A model generated the notes under the pieces. It was not told the origin of the DNA and did no database searches. It saw only the letters and a list, made by a program, of their open reading frames with translations. Made by a program: the position numbers and the translations under genes. DNA of 64,000 nt. It comes from Stramonita haemastoma. Lineage: Eukaryota > Mollusca > Gastropoda > Neogastropoda > Muricidae. Position 1 is the stretch's first letter. Each line of letters opens with the position of its first letter. The stretch covers positions 46,326,745-46,390,744 of the forward strand of contig CM060323.1 in assembly GCA_030674155.1 (NCBI GenBank), in the 5' to 3' direction. This document shows, one piece after another, positions 23,278-47,586 of this stretch.

Positions 23278-23467
23278 CATATGCAGAACATCTTGCGCAC
23301 ACGTTAAATCCTGTCCCACTTTTCATAAGAGTAGGCCATCATGTGCCGGTGGGAACAGATCATCTGATGACATTTACAAAACTGCATACACATGGGGACT
23401 GGATGTAAAAAAGCACAAGAGTGCTTATCCCATTATCCTCGATATAAAAGAATAAAATAAATTAAAA
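23278..23467 (+). mobile_element. Family A SINE, 3' part
   Basis: From GCAGAACATCTTGCGCACAC to TATCCTCGATATAAAAGAAT. It follows an (AC)n array, which seems to have replaced the head and core. Confidence 0.7.
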
Positions 23468-24353
23468 ACAAAACAAAACCCACACACACACACAACATAT
23501 ATGCATTTAAAGACACAGACTAATATCTTCAGGAACAGACAGAAATGGACAGACCCATCATAACAAAGGAATCTGAATGCGCACTTTGTTCACATAATAT
23601 CAATATTCATGAAACAACAACATCAGGCAGCCCTTGAGGCAGACTAGGTCAGTTTAGGTAAAATGTGTGACAGTGACAGTGGTACATGGACATGTGAGGG
23701 CTGTATTTCATCAATAAAAAGAATCAACAAGGGCCGAGTAATGATGATGATGATAATAATAAGGATGATAATAATAATAATAATAATTATGATAGTACAA
23801 CAAAGACGATGATGATGATAATAATAAAAATAATACCAATAAATGGAATTTATATAGCGCTACATCTTGTAAAAACACATCAAAGTAATGATACATGGAA
23901 TTCATATTGCTTGACATCTTGTGAAATGCGAGTCAAAAGCGTTGACATTCAAATCATCCATATGCACGCAGCCCTTCACCAAATAGTACTAAATAAAAAT
24001 GTAAACACATGCACACACGAACATAACACACATTACCCAGGTGCTAAGTAGTGACACAACTCTCCCAGGTCAGTTTTCTACAGTATTTCATGTTTCTATC
24101 TTCCCCCCTACCACCCCCCCCCCCCTCCAATCCTTCTTTTAAAAATGTTAAGGCATATCATAGTAAAAAACCTCTAAAAAACCTTCTAAAAATCAAAACA
24201 AAAACAGAAAATGTTAAAAAAAAAAAAAAGCAACAAGAGGTTTATAACTAACTATAAAAGGATGAAGGGGGAGGGAGGGAGGGGGGAGAGGGCATTCAGC
24301 AGAAAATTTCCTGAAGGTGTGGGGCACTGTTTATACTTTGATATTAAAAGCTG

Positions 24354-24486
24354 TTGGGGGACAGGATAGCTCAGTAGTCAGAGCATTCGCTTTCCCCAAG
24401 CCAAGGTTAAGCAGCATCGAGCGTGGTTACCAACTGGATGGGTGACCGTTTGCACACCTTGGCTTCAGTACAGTCTCAGGCAAACA
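24354..24486 (+). mobile_element. Family C hybrid SINE, 5' half
   Basis: GGATAGCTCAGTAGTCAGAG joined to AAGGTTAAGCAGCATCGAGC and ACCAACTGGATGGGTGACCG. This copy shows the 5S match best; the tail is missing. Confidence 0.78.
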
Positions 24487-24664
24487 GCCAGAGATAATCA
24501 TGGGATGACTAGTCTCACCATGTTCTCCACTATCTTCGCTTTTCCTGCCTCTCTTCCCCTACTCTGGTTCAGTTTTCTTCAACTTTGTGTGTGTATTGTG
24601 GGACTGTCATCTACCTGTTTGTACGTCACGAGTGGAAAAGTCATTTACAAAATCATGATAAACA

Positions 24665-24818
24665 ATCCTGAAGTTGAAATGCAGTTAACTTAATAGTGGA
24701 GGGTGAAAAAAAAACCACCGGTCATATATGCAAAAATCTTACTACTGGAGAGTCTCCGAGCTAAAAACAAAAAAACAAAAAAAATTCTTAGAGCTCTAGC
24801 TGAGGAATGAAGAAAAAA
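24665..24818 (+). repeat. Family A2 tail module fragment
   Basis: CCTGAAGTTGAAATGCAGTT, CATATATGCAAAAATCTTAC and AGAGCTCTAGCTGAGGAATG, the A2 3' module without its core. Similar solo tails lie at 7893-7940, 35058-35148, 52950-53050, and reversed at 29075-29175 and 60828-60920. Confidence 0.6.
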
Positions 24819-25284
24819 AAACCGAAAAGATAAATGCGTTCCTTGACATAAGCTCTTCAATGCCTCCACTGTGTAATTCAGAGATCAATGAAAACAAACA
24901 AACAAAAAAAGATGTACAAATAAACAGACCTCTATCCCAGAAATTCATATCCACAAACATCATCAAAACATATAACCCAAATAACAAAACCGTTGTTAAA
25001 CAATACAACTCTGTTATTTTCAGACACATCAGTACTCGGTACAACACAAAACACAGAAATAACAGCTTTTTTCAGCTCAGCATTTCCCTGAAATGAATAC
25101 ATCTCCTGACAGGGAGAGTTAGAAGCGAGGACAATTTCTGTAAAAAGGGGAAAAAAACCAAAAAAAACCTGACCCCCCTCCAAAAAAAAAAAAAAATCAC
25201 ATGATCACTTTTTCACCCAAATCACAAGTGTTCCTTCTCACAGAAAAATAGGGAAAGGGAAGGGGGGGGGGGGGAGTGGGGGAC

Positions 25285-25635
25285 ACAGCAGCCAGATTTC
25301 CCCACTTTCAGCAGCTCCTCTCAGCTACTAGGCCCCTATCCATTCCCTACCATCCCAGCCCAGCCTGGTGATGACTATAGCAGGAACTGACCACACTTGA
25401 GCATAGTAAACAGGGAAAGGGGAATGCTAATTTCAGGACTTAGGGGGGGCCTGGTCCTTTGATTTCAGAGTTATACAGGAATCTGTGGCTGTGGGTGAGG
25501 GTTGGGGGGTGGAGCACAGCAGTCAGTTTCCCTCCAACTTTCAGCTCCTCTCAGCGGCTAATTACTTCAATCCTAGCCCAGCCCAGCCCAGCTGGTGCTA
25601 ATTATCATAGTAGGAACTGACCAACACTTGTGGAC
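25285..25635 (+). repeat. Duplicated 120-bp segment
   Basis: 25285-25405 and 25512-25635 share ACAGCAG, TTTCAGCTCCTCTCAGC, TCCCAGCCCAGCC-like and AGGAACTGACCA words, diverged. Lies beyond the 3' end of the RNF14-like coding region. Confidence 0.6.
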
Positions 25636-25696
25636 TTAGGTAAAAAGAAAGGGATGTGTGCTAAATTTAGCAAGTCTGGACTGACTGATGTTGGAT

Positions 25697-25938
25697 CTGT
25701 GCACTATGGAGGAGTAGGAAGTGGGAGGCAGGGGGAGGGGGGTGGTGTTGGGGGGGGGAGTGAGGGCTGGTGGTTAGGGGGATGGGAGTGGGGGGTGGTG
25801 GTTAGGGGGGGGGGGTGGTTAGGGGGGTGGGGGGGGTGGTTAGAGGGGTGGAAGTAGAGGGGTGGGGGGTGAAGGGTTAGCTGGGTAGGGAAGGGGTGGA
25901 GGTAGAGGGGTGGGGTAGGGGGGTAGAGGGGGGTGGTG
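25697..25938 (+). repeat. G-rich tract next to the RNF14-like stop codon
   Basis: Dozens of G runs of three or more, separated by one to five bases (GGGGGGTGGTTAGGGG style). Quadruplex-prone on the plus strand; the mRNA of the minus-strand gene would be C-rich here. Confidence 0.85.
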
Positions 25939-25940
25939 GG

Positions 25941-40137
<14,197 letters not shown>

Positions 40138-40181
40138 GGAATAGATCTTCACTTCTAGTTCTTGCTTCAGTTGAACAGAAC

Positions 40182-41051
40182 CTACACAGCATTCAAAAAC
40201 ACTTTTTAACAGACAGATATATTGGGCCTACACTACAGATTAGCCTATGAGCTTAGTATATAGGCATATAAATTAGACACATGCACTAACATGTTGACAG
40301 TCAGGACTCCAGTACATCAAACTACATCATACATGTAAAGTGTAATTTTGTATTCATATTATATAATACACTCATTGACTCAAGACACACCCCTATAGGC
40401 CCCTGGCTGATACACAAAAAGCACCTGTATCCAAATCTGTTGATGACATTGACTATCTTGGAAAAAATACTTTATTTCTATAATGTCTAAGTCATCAATT
40501 TATTGCACACCCTACTGGGCCCAAGAAAAGACGAGTTCATTAAAAAAAAAAAAAAAAAATCGCTGGTAACTTGGTAAGAAGCGATCGCTAGATGGAGACC
40601 TACGTTCTGACAGCTGAACTACTCAGCGTTCATTGGATTCGTATGCTTCTCTCTTCAAAAACTCTAGTATCACACAGATCACACAAAAAACTCTATCACT
40701 CTATCACACAAAAACTCTAGTATCACACAGATATATCATTTCATAACATTGTGAACAAACCATACGAGTTCTCTGGCTAGGACTATTTGTAGGCCTATTC
40801 GTAAAACTTTTCGAACTTATGTTCTGAGGAAAATACGTACTGAAATGGGCTACAAATGGTGGGAGTTTCTTGGGAATGGTCACTTGCTCTAATCCTTCGT
40901 TACAAACCATGCGATGATATCATCAGAAGGTCTACAAGGACTTCAATACCAGTCCAGCAGAAAAGCTTGGTTGCTGCACAAGCACACGCAATGATCTGAA
41001 AGACAAACAGAATCATTCTAACAGGAAAAGAGGTATCCAATATATATCCGT
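40182..41051. other. 5' flank of the RNF14-like gene
   Basis: AT-rich DNA with a short duplication (AAAAACTCTAGTATCACACA at about 40657 and 40711) and a poly-A run at 40542. It may contain the ligase's non-coding first exon; none could be defined. Confidence 0.4.
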
Positions 41052-42341
41052 TTGAGAACGAAGACAGATGAGAATAACTCGATGAAAAGCTTTAAAAAGC
41101 AGCTGAAGGCAGAAAAACTCCTGGCAGAAGAACAAGCGGGCTTTAGACCAAAACGCAGCACAATGGAACAAATTTTCAACCTGAGAATTCTGATAGAGAA
41201 GCATCTCCAACACCAAAAAGACTTGTACCACAATTTTATAGACTTCAAAAAGGCCTTTGACAGGGTATGGCATGACGGCCTCTGGCAAGTACTCAGGCAC
41301 TTCAACATTGACAACTGCCTAATTGAAGTCATCAAGGCTCTGTACGAGAATGCAAGAAGTGCAGTTTTCATGAACAACCACGTGGGCGAGTTCTTCAAGA
41401 CCACGGTTGGAGTCCGCCAGGGCTGCCTTCTCTCACCTGTACTCTTCAACCTCTTCCTCGAAAACATCATGACAGAGACACTGCAAAACCACCACACTTC
41501 CATCTCCATTGGTGGAAGACCCCTTTGCAACCTCAGATTTGCAGATGACATTGACCTCATGGGCAGCAGCAAACAAGAACTGCAAATCCTCACAGACAGT
41601 CTAACAGACCGAGCGAGCGCATACGGCATGGAGGTCAGTACAGAGAAATCGAAGATCATGGTCAACAGCGCGAGTAATGACAGCACGGAAATAAAGATGA
41701 ATGGAGAAATATTGGAAGAGGTGAGCCAATTCAAATACTTAGGCTCCATCCTAACAAAAGATGGCACATCAAACAATGAGGTGAAAGCTCGCATTGCAAC
41801 AGCAACATCTGCTGTAGTCAGACTCCAGAGGATCATCAGAAGCAACAACATCAGCTTCTGCACCAAATACCACCTCTACAAATCCCTCGTAATATCTATC
41901 CTCCTATATGGCTGTGAATCATGGACTCTGACAGCAGAGTTAGAGAGAAGAATCCAAGCATTCGAGAACAAGTGCCACAGAAGACTCCTCAAAATATCAT
42001 ACAAAGAACACAAGACCAATAACTATGTGAAAGAGGAAATCAAAAAGCGTGTGGGCCCCCAAGAGCCTTTGCTCTCCACCATAAAGAGGAGAAAGCTGAT
42101 GTGGTTTGGTCACACCACAAGACACAACACCCTAGCAAAAACCATCTTGCAAGGAACAGTCGAGGGCAAAAGAAGAAGAGGCCGCCAAAAGAAATCATGG
42201 GTTGACAACATCAAAGACTGGACTGCCCAACCCCTGCAACGCCTCCTACTAGCCACACAGGATCGTGAAGCATGGAAAAAGATCTCCGTTGCGTCTTCTC
42301 TCATGTCCCCCCTACGTCCTTTGGGACATGGGACTGAGTGA
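41052..42341 (+). CDS. LINE reverse transcriptase fragment (429 aa open frame)
   Basis: Uninterrupted frame. EEQAGFRPKRSTMEQIFNLR and HNFIDFKKAFDRVWHDGLW are RT motifs, TTVGVRQGCLLSPVLFN is the next, and FADD at residues 163-166 is the catalytic box. The C-terminus has RRKLMWFGHTTRHN and GRQKKSWVDNIKDWT, common to endonuclease-RT LINEs of invertebrates. The first in-frame ATG is at 41082, but the natural start lay upstream and is lost. An intact frame over 1.29 kb suggests a fairly young insertion. The clade (RTE-like or other) is not assigned. Confidence 0.9.
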   Translation: MRTKTDENNSMKSFKKQLKAEKLLAEEQAGFRPKRSTMEQIFNLRILIEKHLQHQKDLYHNFIDFKKAFDRVWHDGLWQVLRHFNIDNCLIEVIKALYENARSAVFMNNHVGEFFKTTVGVRQGCLLSPVLFNLFLENIMTETLQNHHTSISIGGRPLCNLRFADDIDLMGSSKQELQILTDSLTDRASAYGMEVSTEKSKIMVNSASNDSTEIKMNGEILEEVSQFKYLGSILTKDGTSNNEVKARIATATSAVVRLQRIIRSNNISFCTKYHLYKSLVISILLYGCESWTLTAELERRIQAFENKCHRRLLKISYKEHKTNNYVKEEIKKRVGPQEPLLSTIKRRKLMWFGHTTRHNTLAKTILQGTVEGKRRRGRQKKSWVDNIKDWTAQPLQRLLLATQDREAWKKISVASSLMSPLRPLGHGTE

Positions 42342-42352
42342 GTGAGTGAGTG
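41052..42352 (+). mobile_element. 5'-truncated LINE with (TGAG)n tail
   Basis: A non-LTR retrotransposon 3' part lying between the ligase and transporter genes. It encodes most of the reverse transcriptase palm, thumb and the C-terminal basic region. A TGAG array follows the stop directly; a short tandem-repeat tail of this kind is usual for RTE-like elements. The endonuclease and the first RT motifs are absent, as expected for 5' truncation. No target-site duplication was found. Confidence 0.88.
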
Positions 42353-42408
42353 TGAAGGCATTCATTTCACAGTGTCAATAGAGAAAATACCCATGAGCTT
42401 CATCTAAT

Positions 42409-42451
42409 AAAACACACGCGCACACGAGCGTGCACACACACGAGCGCGCGT

Positions 42452-42497
<46 letters not shown>
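42409..42497 (+). repeat. AC/CG-rich array downstream of the LINE
   Basis: Mixed ACGCGC words then a pure (AC)n tract. Confidence 0.92.
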
Positions 42498-42499
<2 letters not shown>

Positions 42500-42651
42500 C
42501 TTGGTAAGAAGCTCCTTTAAAACAAACGTTTAAAAAACTTTTGAAGACACGTCTGATGGACAAATCGCGATGCCATTTCCTTCCATCAAGGCTACTTTAC
42601 ATCTGGATGCTTTGTAAATTCTTATTATTACCTTGCTTTGTCCTGCTTTTC

Positions 42652-42894
42652 CTCCTTCGGATGAGACTTTAAACTGAGGCCCCGTGTGCGAACGCACGCA
42701 GAACATCTTGCGCACACGTTAAATCCTGTTCCACTTTTCGTAAGAGTAGGCCATCGTGTGCCGGCGGGAACAGATGACATTTACAAAACTGCACACACAC
42801 GGGGACTGGATGTAAAAAAGCACAAGAGTGCTTATCCCATTATCCTCGATATAAAAGAATAAATCTAATCTAATCTAATCTAATCTAATCTAAT
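42652..42894 (+). mobile_element. Family A SINE with (TCTAA)n tail
   Basis: Starts at CCTTCGGATGAGACTTTAAA; full body with little divergence from the 27968 copy, ending in six TCTAA units. The tail and low divergence suggest a young copy. Confidence 0.75.
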
Positions 42895-43548
42895 TTCCCC
42901 CCTTCTTTTTCTTCTTCATTACTTGTATGTCTGATTTGCATCACTAGCAGTGGAGCAAGGGCTAGAAAAAGAAAAGTGCATACTGCTAATCTGATACATG
43001 AGGAAATAATGACTGTCATTTTCTCCAATGTGTTTATGTAAAATTAGATATTTAAACAAAGATTTGTTTTGAGGCAAAAATTTTACCATAGAAAGGCTGC
43101 TTTTATCGCTTACACCATTACAACTGCCCAAAATATGGCACAACTTTTTAACAGAAACGCATAACTCCATAAACAAATTATTTGTGAAATCAAACAAAAA
43201 AATAAAATGCAACATTGTTCTAGCAGATGATATCGTAGAAAGAATATATTTCGTTTCTAATTTGTTGCTAGCTGTAAGAAAACATGGCGCTAGGCAATGC
43301 TCTGCCACGTCAAAAACCTCTGGAGTAGTTAGCACACTTCTCTCAAATTTTGTGTGAACGGAACTGTTTGAGGAAAAGAAAAAGTGTACACTAGTTCAGC
43401 GACGAGTGAGTGGTCAAGTGGGGGATGTATGGCCTGTGTTCTATCACATTCCTGCCAGTGTTACTTTGACAACCCGTTACTGTGTTGTGAAGTGTGCCGT
43501 GGATGACAAGAGTGAAAGTAGTTTCGCGGAGCGTGATCCAAAACACCA
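42895..43548. other. 5' flank of the SLC17-like gene
   Basis: Repeat-free, mixed-composition DNA that probably holds the transporter's promoter and 5' UTR. An inverted YY1-like word (aacatggcgc) lies near 43283. No TATA box obvious. Confidence 0.4.
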
Positions 43549-43755
43549 ATGACTGAAGCAGCGATGAGTACCAACAATATGCTCACTCGGCCTTCGCACA
43601 TCATTGCGTTGTGCTCGATAGCTAATTTCATAAATTCTGCAGACAGAGTTATCATGCCAATTGCCATTGTTCCTATGGCGGATGAGTTCAAATGGGATCT
43701 TCACGGTCAAGGATGGGTTCTATCCTCATTTGCTGTGGGCTACATGAGTAGTCAG
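43549..43755 (+). CDS. SLC17-like exon 1 (start codon)
   Basis: Residues 1-69: N-terminus, span 1 ([20 protein letters not shown]) and most of span 2 ([14 protein letters not shown]). The donor is CAG|gtaaag, phase 0. A second ATG at codon 6 is a possible alternative start. Confidence 0.9.
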
Positions 43756-43934
43756 GTAAAGATGAGACTGTTCTTTATAGATCTATATAAATATAGAATA
43801 TATTAATGCCACAAATACATTTATGTATCCATAGAACAGGCTAAAGTAGTGGGTCATTAACTGTTTCAACTTTCAGGTGGTGGTGGTGGTGGTGGTGTGG
43901 TGGTGGTAGTCGTGGTGGTGGTGGTGGTGGTGGT

Positions 43935-43978
<44 letters not shown>

Positions 43979-44435
43979 GGCAAGGCAAGGCAAGGCAAAT
44001 TCTTTTATTCGAGGATAATAGATAAGCACACATGTGCTTTTTTACATCCAGTCCCCGCCCTTTTCAGGGATAACATCAAAATAAAAGATATTAAACAATA
44101 AAACTATACGCAGTACCAAACAACATACGGAAATAAGTACACTGCATATAATAAGGTAAGAGAAATGCGACAGTACACTACATATAATAAGGTGAGAAAG
44201 GTGCACTCATTCAGAAGAGAAAATCAGAAGTCACAATAAAATAATTTGGATTATTAAAGAAGAAGAAAAGAAACGAAAAAAAACCCCAAAAAACAAAAAA
44301 AACAAGAACAAAACAAACAAACAAAAAAAAACAAAAAAAACAAACAAAAAAAACAAAACAGAACAAAACAAAACCCCAAACAAACAAAGAAACAAACAAA
44401 CAAAAAACCCCCCCAAAAAACAAAACAAAACAAAC

Positions 44436-44474
<39 letters not shown>

Positions 44475-44786
44475 ACCGCTAATAAACAAAGAGCCAGCAG
44501 GAGGCAGCAGGAGAACATTATAATAAACAACTGAAACATCAGTCTACGTCCATATGTCTAAAGTTATACAAGTCATTTAAATCATACATTTGGATAAAAG
44601 GGGGAAAAAATAAATGATATTCTTATTTGAAGGGGGCGGGGGAGAATACTATAAAAAAACAAAACAAAAAACTAAACAAAAAAACAACAAAAAAACAAAC
44701 AAACAAACACATCCCAGATGTTTATAGAATTAGCAAAACATTTTTAGAAATTGGATAATGATTTCCACAGTGTGTGTTGTGTGCAT

Positions 44787-44838
<52 letters not shown>

Positions 44839-45207
44839 GTGTGTGTGTGTGTGTGTGTTGTGTGTGTGTGTGCTTATATAAAATAATGGAATAAAAAGTC
44901 TAATCCCTGTATGCATGTGGTTTTGTAAATTTTGTTGAATCTGTTCCCATAGGCACAAGATAGCCAACTTTTCTGAAAAGTACTAGCTGAACACAAGCAT
45001 ACATGTATTCACACATGTATTATAGGACCTTGGTTTATTCAATTATTGTCTCAACTCTCATCCATAGGACTTTGCCTTTGGAGTAGTGTCTGCGTGTGTC
45101 TGTGTTTACTGTTTGTCAGTGTGGTGTGTGTGTGTGTGTGCATGCGTGCGTGCGTGCGTGCGTGCGTGTGTGCGTGCGTGCGTGCGTGCATGTGTGTGCA
45201 CGCGCGC

Positions 45208-45278
<71 letters not shown>

Positions 45279-45794
45279 GTGCAAACTGTACAAAAAGGTA
45301 AGATGATGAGATTAAGGAAGGTCGAGCAAATGAATTTATGAATGATATTTAAAATAAAATTGGTGTGGAATCCATGTGTGCAAGTCTTATATATGAGCAT
45401 GTAAAGTGAGGTCTCTAGCTCTTGGAAAGAGACCCTGGCATGTTTTTTGAAGTTACTTATTGAGTCACAAACAATGAAACATTTTATCATAATTTTATCA
45501 GATGAGTTGTACACAGACTTGTTGTATTCATGAACTTTGTATTATACTCATGAATAAGTTTTATGTCTCACTCTCAGTGTCTGTCACTGTGTCAGAAATC
45601 TGGTCCATTGTATCATCCTTTTTTAAAATTTAAAATATATTTATTAAAACACCTTTCTAGAGCTGTGCACAGGATTCATTCATGCAATGATTCATTACCT
45701 CATCCTTGTCTCCTCCCCGTGCCTTTCACTCATTGTCATGTTCTATCTGTCTGTTTCCTTTTCTGTCACTCACCAACACACACACTGACAGTCA

Positions 45795-45875
<81 letters not shown>

Positions 45876-46231
45876 TACATGTAATGATGTATACAGTATT
45901 TAGCAATGTTTTGTTTTGATTATTCTTTCAGGTGGTGGGAGGAAGTGCAGCCAAACGTTATGGTGGAAAGCGTGTGCTAACAGTGGCTGTGTTGTTGTGG
46001 TCCTTGTCAACCATTATTGTACCACTTTGTTCACATTCCATCCATGCCCTCATATTTTCCCGCGTACTTCTTGGCTTGGGGGAGGGAGTCGGTGAGTAAT
46101 CAACGATGCTGGCTTCAATAATAAACTAATTGGAACCATAGTTGGCTAAAGCCAGTAAAACTACTAAAAGGAAAACACCTCCAAAACATACATTGTAAAT
46201 TTTGTAAATTTAACAATATAAATTTATGTAG

Positions 46232-46297
<66 letters not shown>

Positions 46298-46350
46298 TCA
46301 CTGTGTGTGTGTCTCACTGTGTGTGTGTCATGTGTGTGTGTGTGTGTATG

Positions 46351-46388
<38 letters not shown>

Positions 46389-46804
46389 CACCTTGGTATA
46401 GCGAAATTTGCAGAATTTTGTTTTTAATCGAATCAGAGTACCTGAAGTCTGTGCTACATTTTAATGCAGTTTTATTCAACGTTGAACATTGTTGTTGTTA
46501 ATAATATAAGAAAAGCATGTTTTTTCCTTTTATGTCATAGGAACTGATCACATTCAGGCAGTTGAATGCAATACTATAAGGTTACTTTTTTCTTTTGTCA
46601 GCTTCTTGAGCATGAAGTTTTTATTAAGTGGTAAAATGGCTCATTATGTAAAATTATACAGACATGTCTGTGTTAAACTGGTATTTGTGTATGTCTGTTG
46701 ATATTTTAAAGTCAATTGCTGTAGGTTTATTGTCTTGTTAAAAAAAAAGCAAAAAAAGCAATACCTATACCCCAAAAGGGGTTAAAGGAATTAAATCTCG
46801 AGTC

Positions 46805-46876
<72 letters not shown>

Positions 46877-46951
46877 ACGTGCGTGTGTGCGTGCGTGTGT
46901 GTGCATCTGTGTACTTGTGCATCTGTGTGCTTGTGTGTGTGTGTGTGTGTG

Positions 46952-46994
<43 letters not shown>

Positions 46995-47171
46995 CGTGTG
47001 TGTACACGTGTATGTACATGTGTGTATGTGTGCAGGTCTGCCTACAATATTTCACATCTTCGCTCATTGTATACCTGGAGAGGAGCGATCAAGGGCATTT
47101 GGCTATTTGGTGGCTTTTGGTTCCATTGGTCAAACTGTGGCTGCCTTGGTGAGAGGAACTATCTTTGACCA

Positions 47172-47234
<63 letters not shown>

Positions 47235-47243
47235 CTGTGTGTG

Positions 47244-47314
<71 letters not shown>

Positions 47315-47542
47315 TGTGTTTGTGTGTGAAGTTGTAACATTCACCCACTGTGACTTGTGTTCGAACTTCTTATATAATTTAAGGTTCAAACTGTTAGATA
47401 TTGTAAAGTGGTATATTTTTGTGTATGATAATTCTTGGAGTTGCGGAATGATTGAGTGTAAAAATTTATCGTACTTTGTATTCATGATCATGCTTCATGT
47501 GCGAGTGTGAGTAAGTGAGTGAGGAGTGCATGAGTGTGTGAC

Positions 47543-47586
<44 letters not shown>

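Larger units (their letters stand above)
21400..25284. other. Spacer between convergent TFIIS and RNF14-like genes
   Basis: Holds SINE pieces (22797, 23278, 24354, 24665), poly-C runs at 22621 and 22903, and GAT/AAT-rich DNA near 23740-23830. No gene recognised. Confidence 0.5.

Noticed and set aside
24354..24470. A 5S rRNA gene
   Set aside because: Only the internal promoter-like part is present and it is dispersed with a SINE tail; no complete 120-nt 5S sequence.
44211..44539. Minus-strand Phe/Leu/Cys-rich frames that look like membrane proteins
   Set aside because: They come from A-rich and CAA-repeat DNA.
46805..47337. Long Cys-Val, Thr-His and similar repeat open frames across GT/AC arrays
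   Set aside because: They are translations of dinucleotide repeats in every frame; no protein similarity and no splice context beyond the real exon inside.
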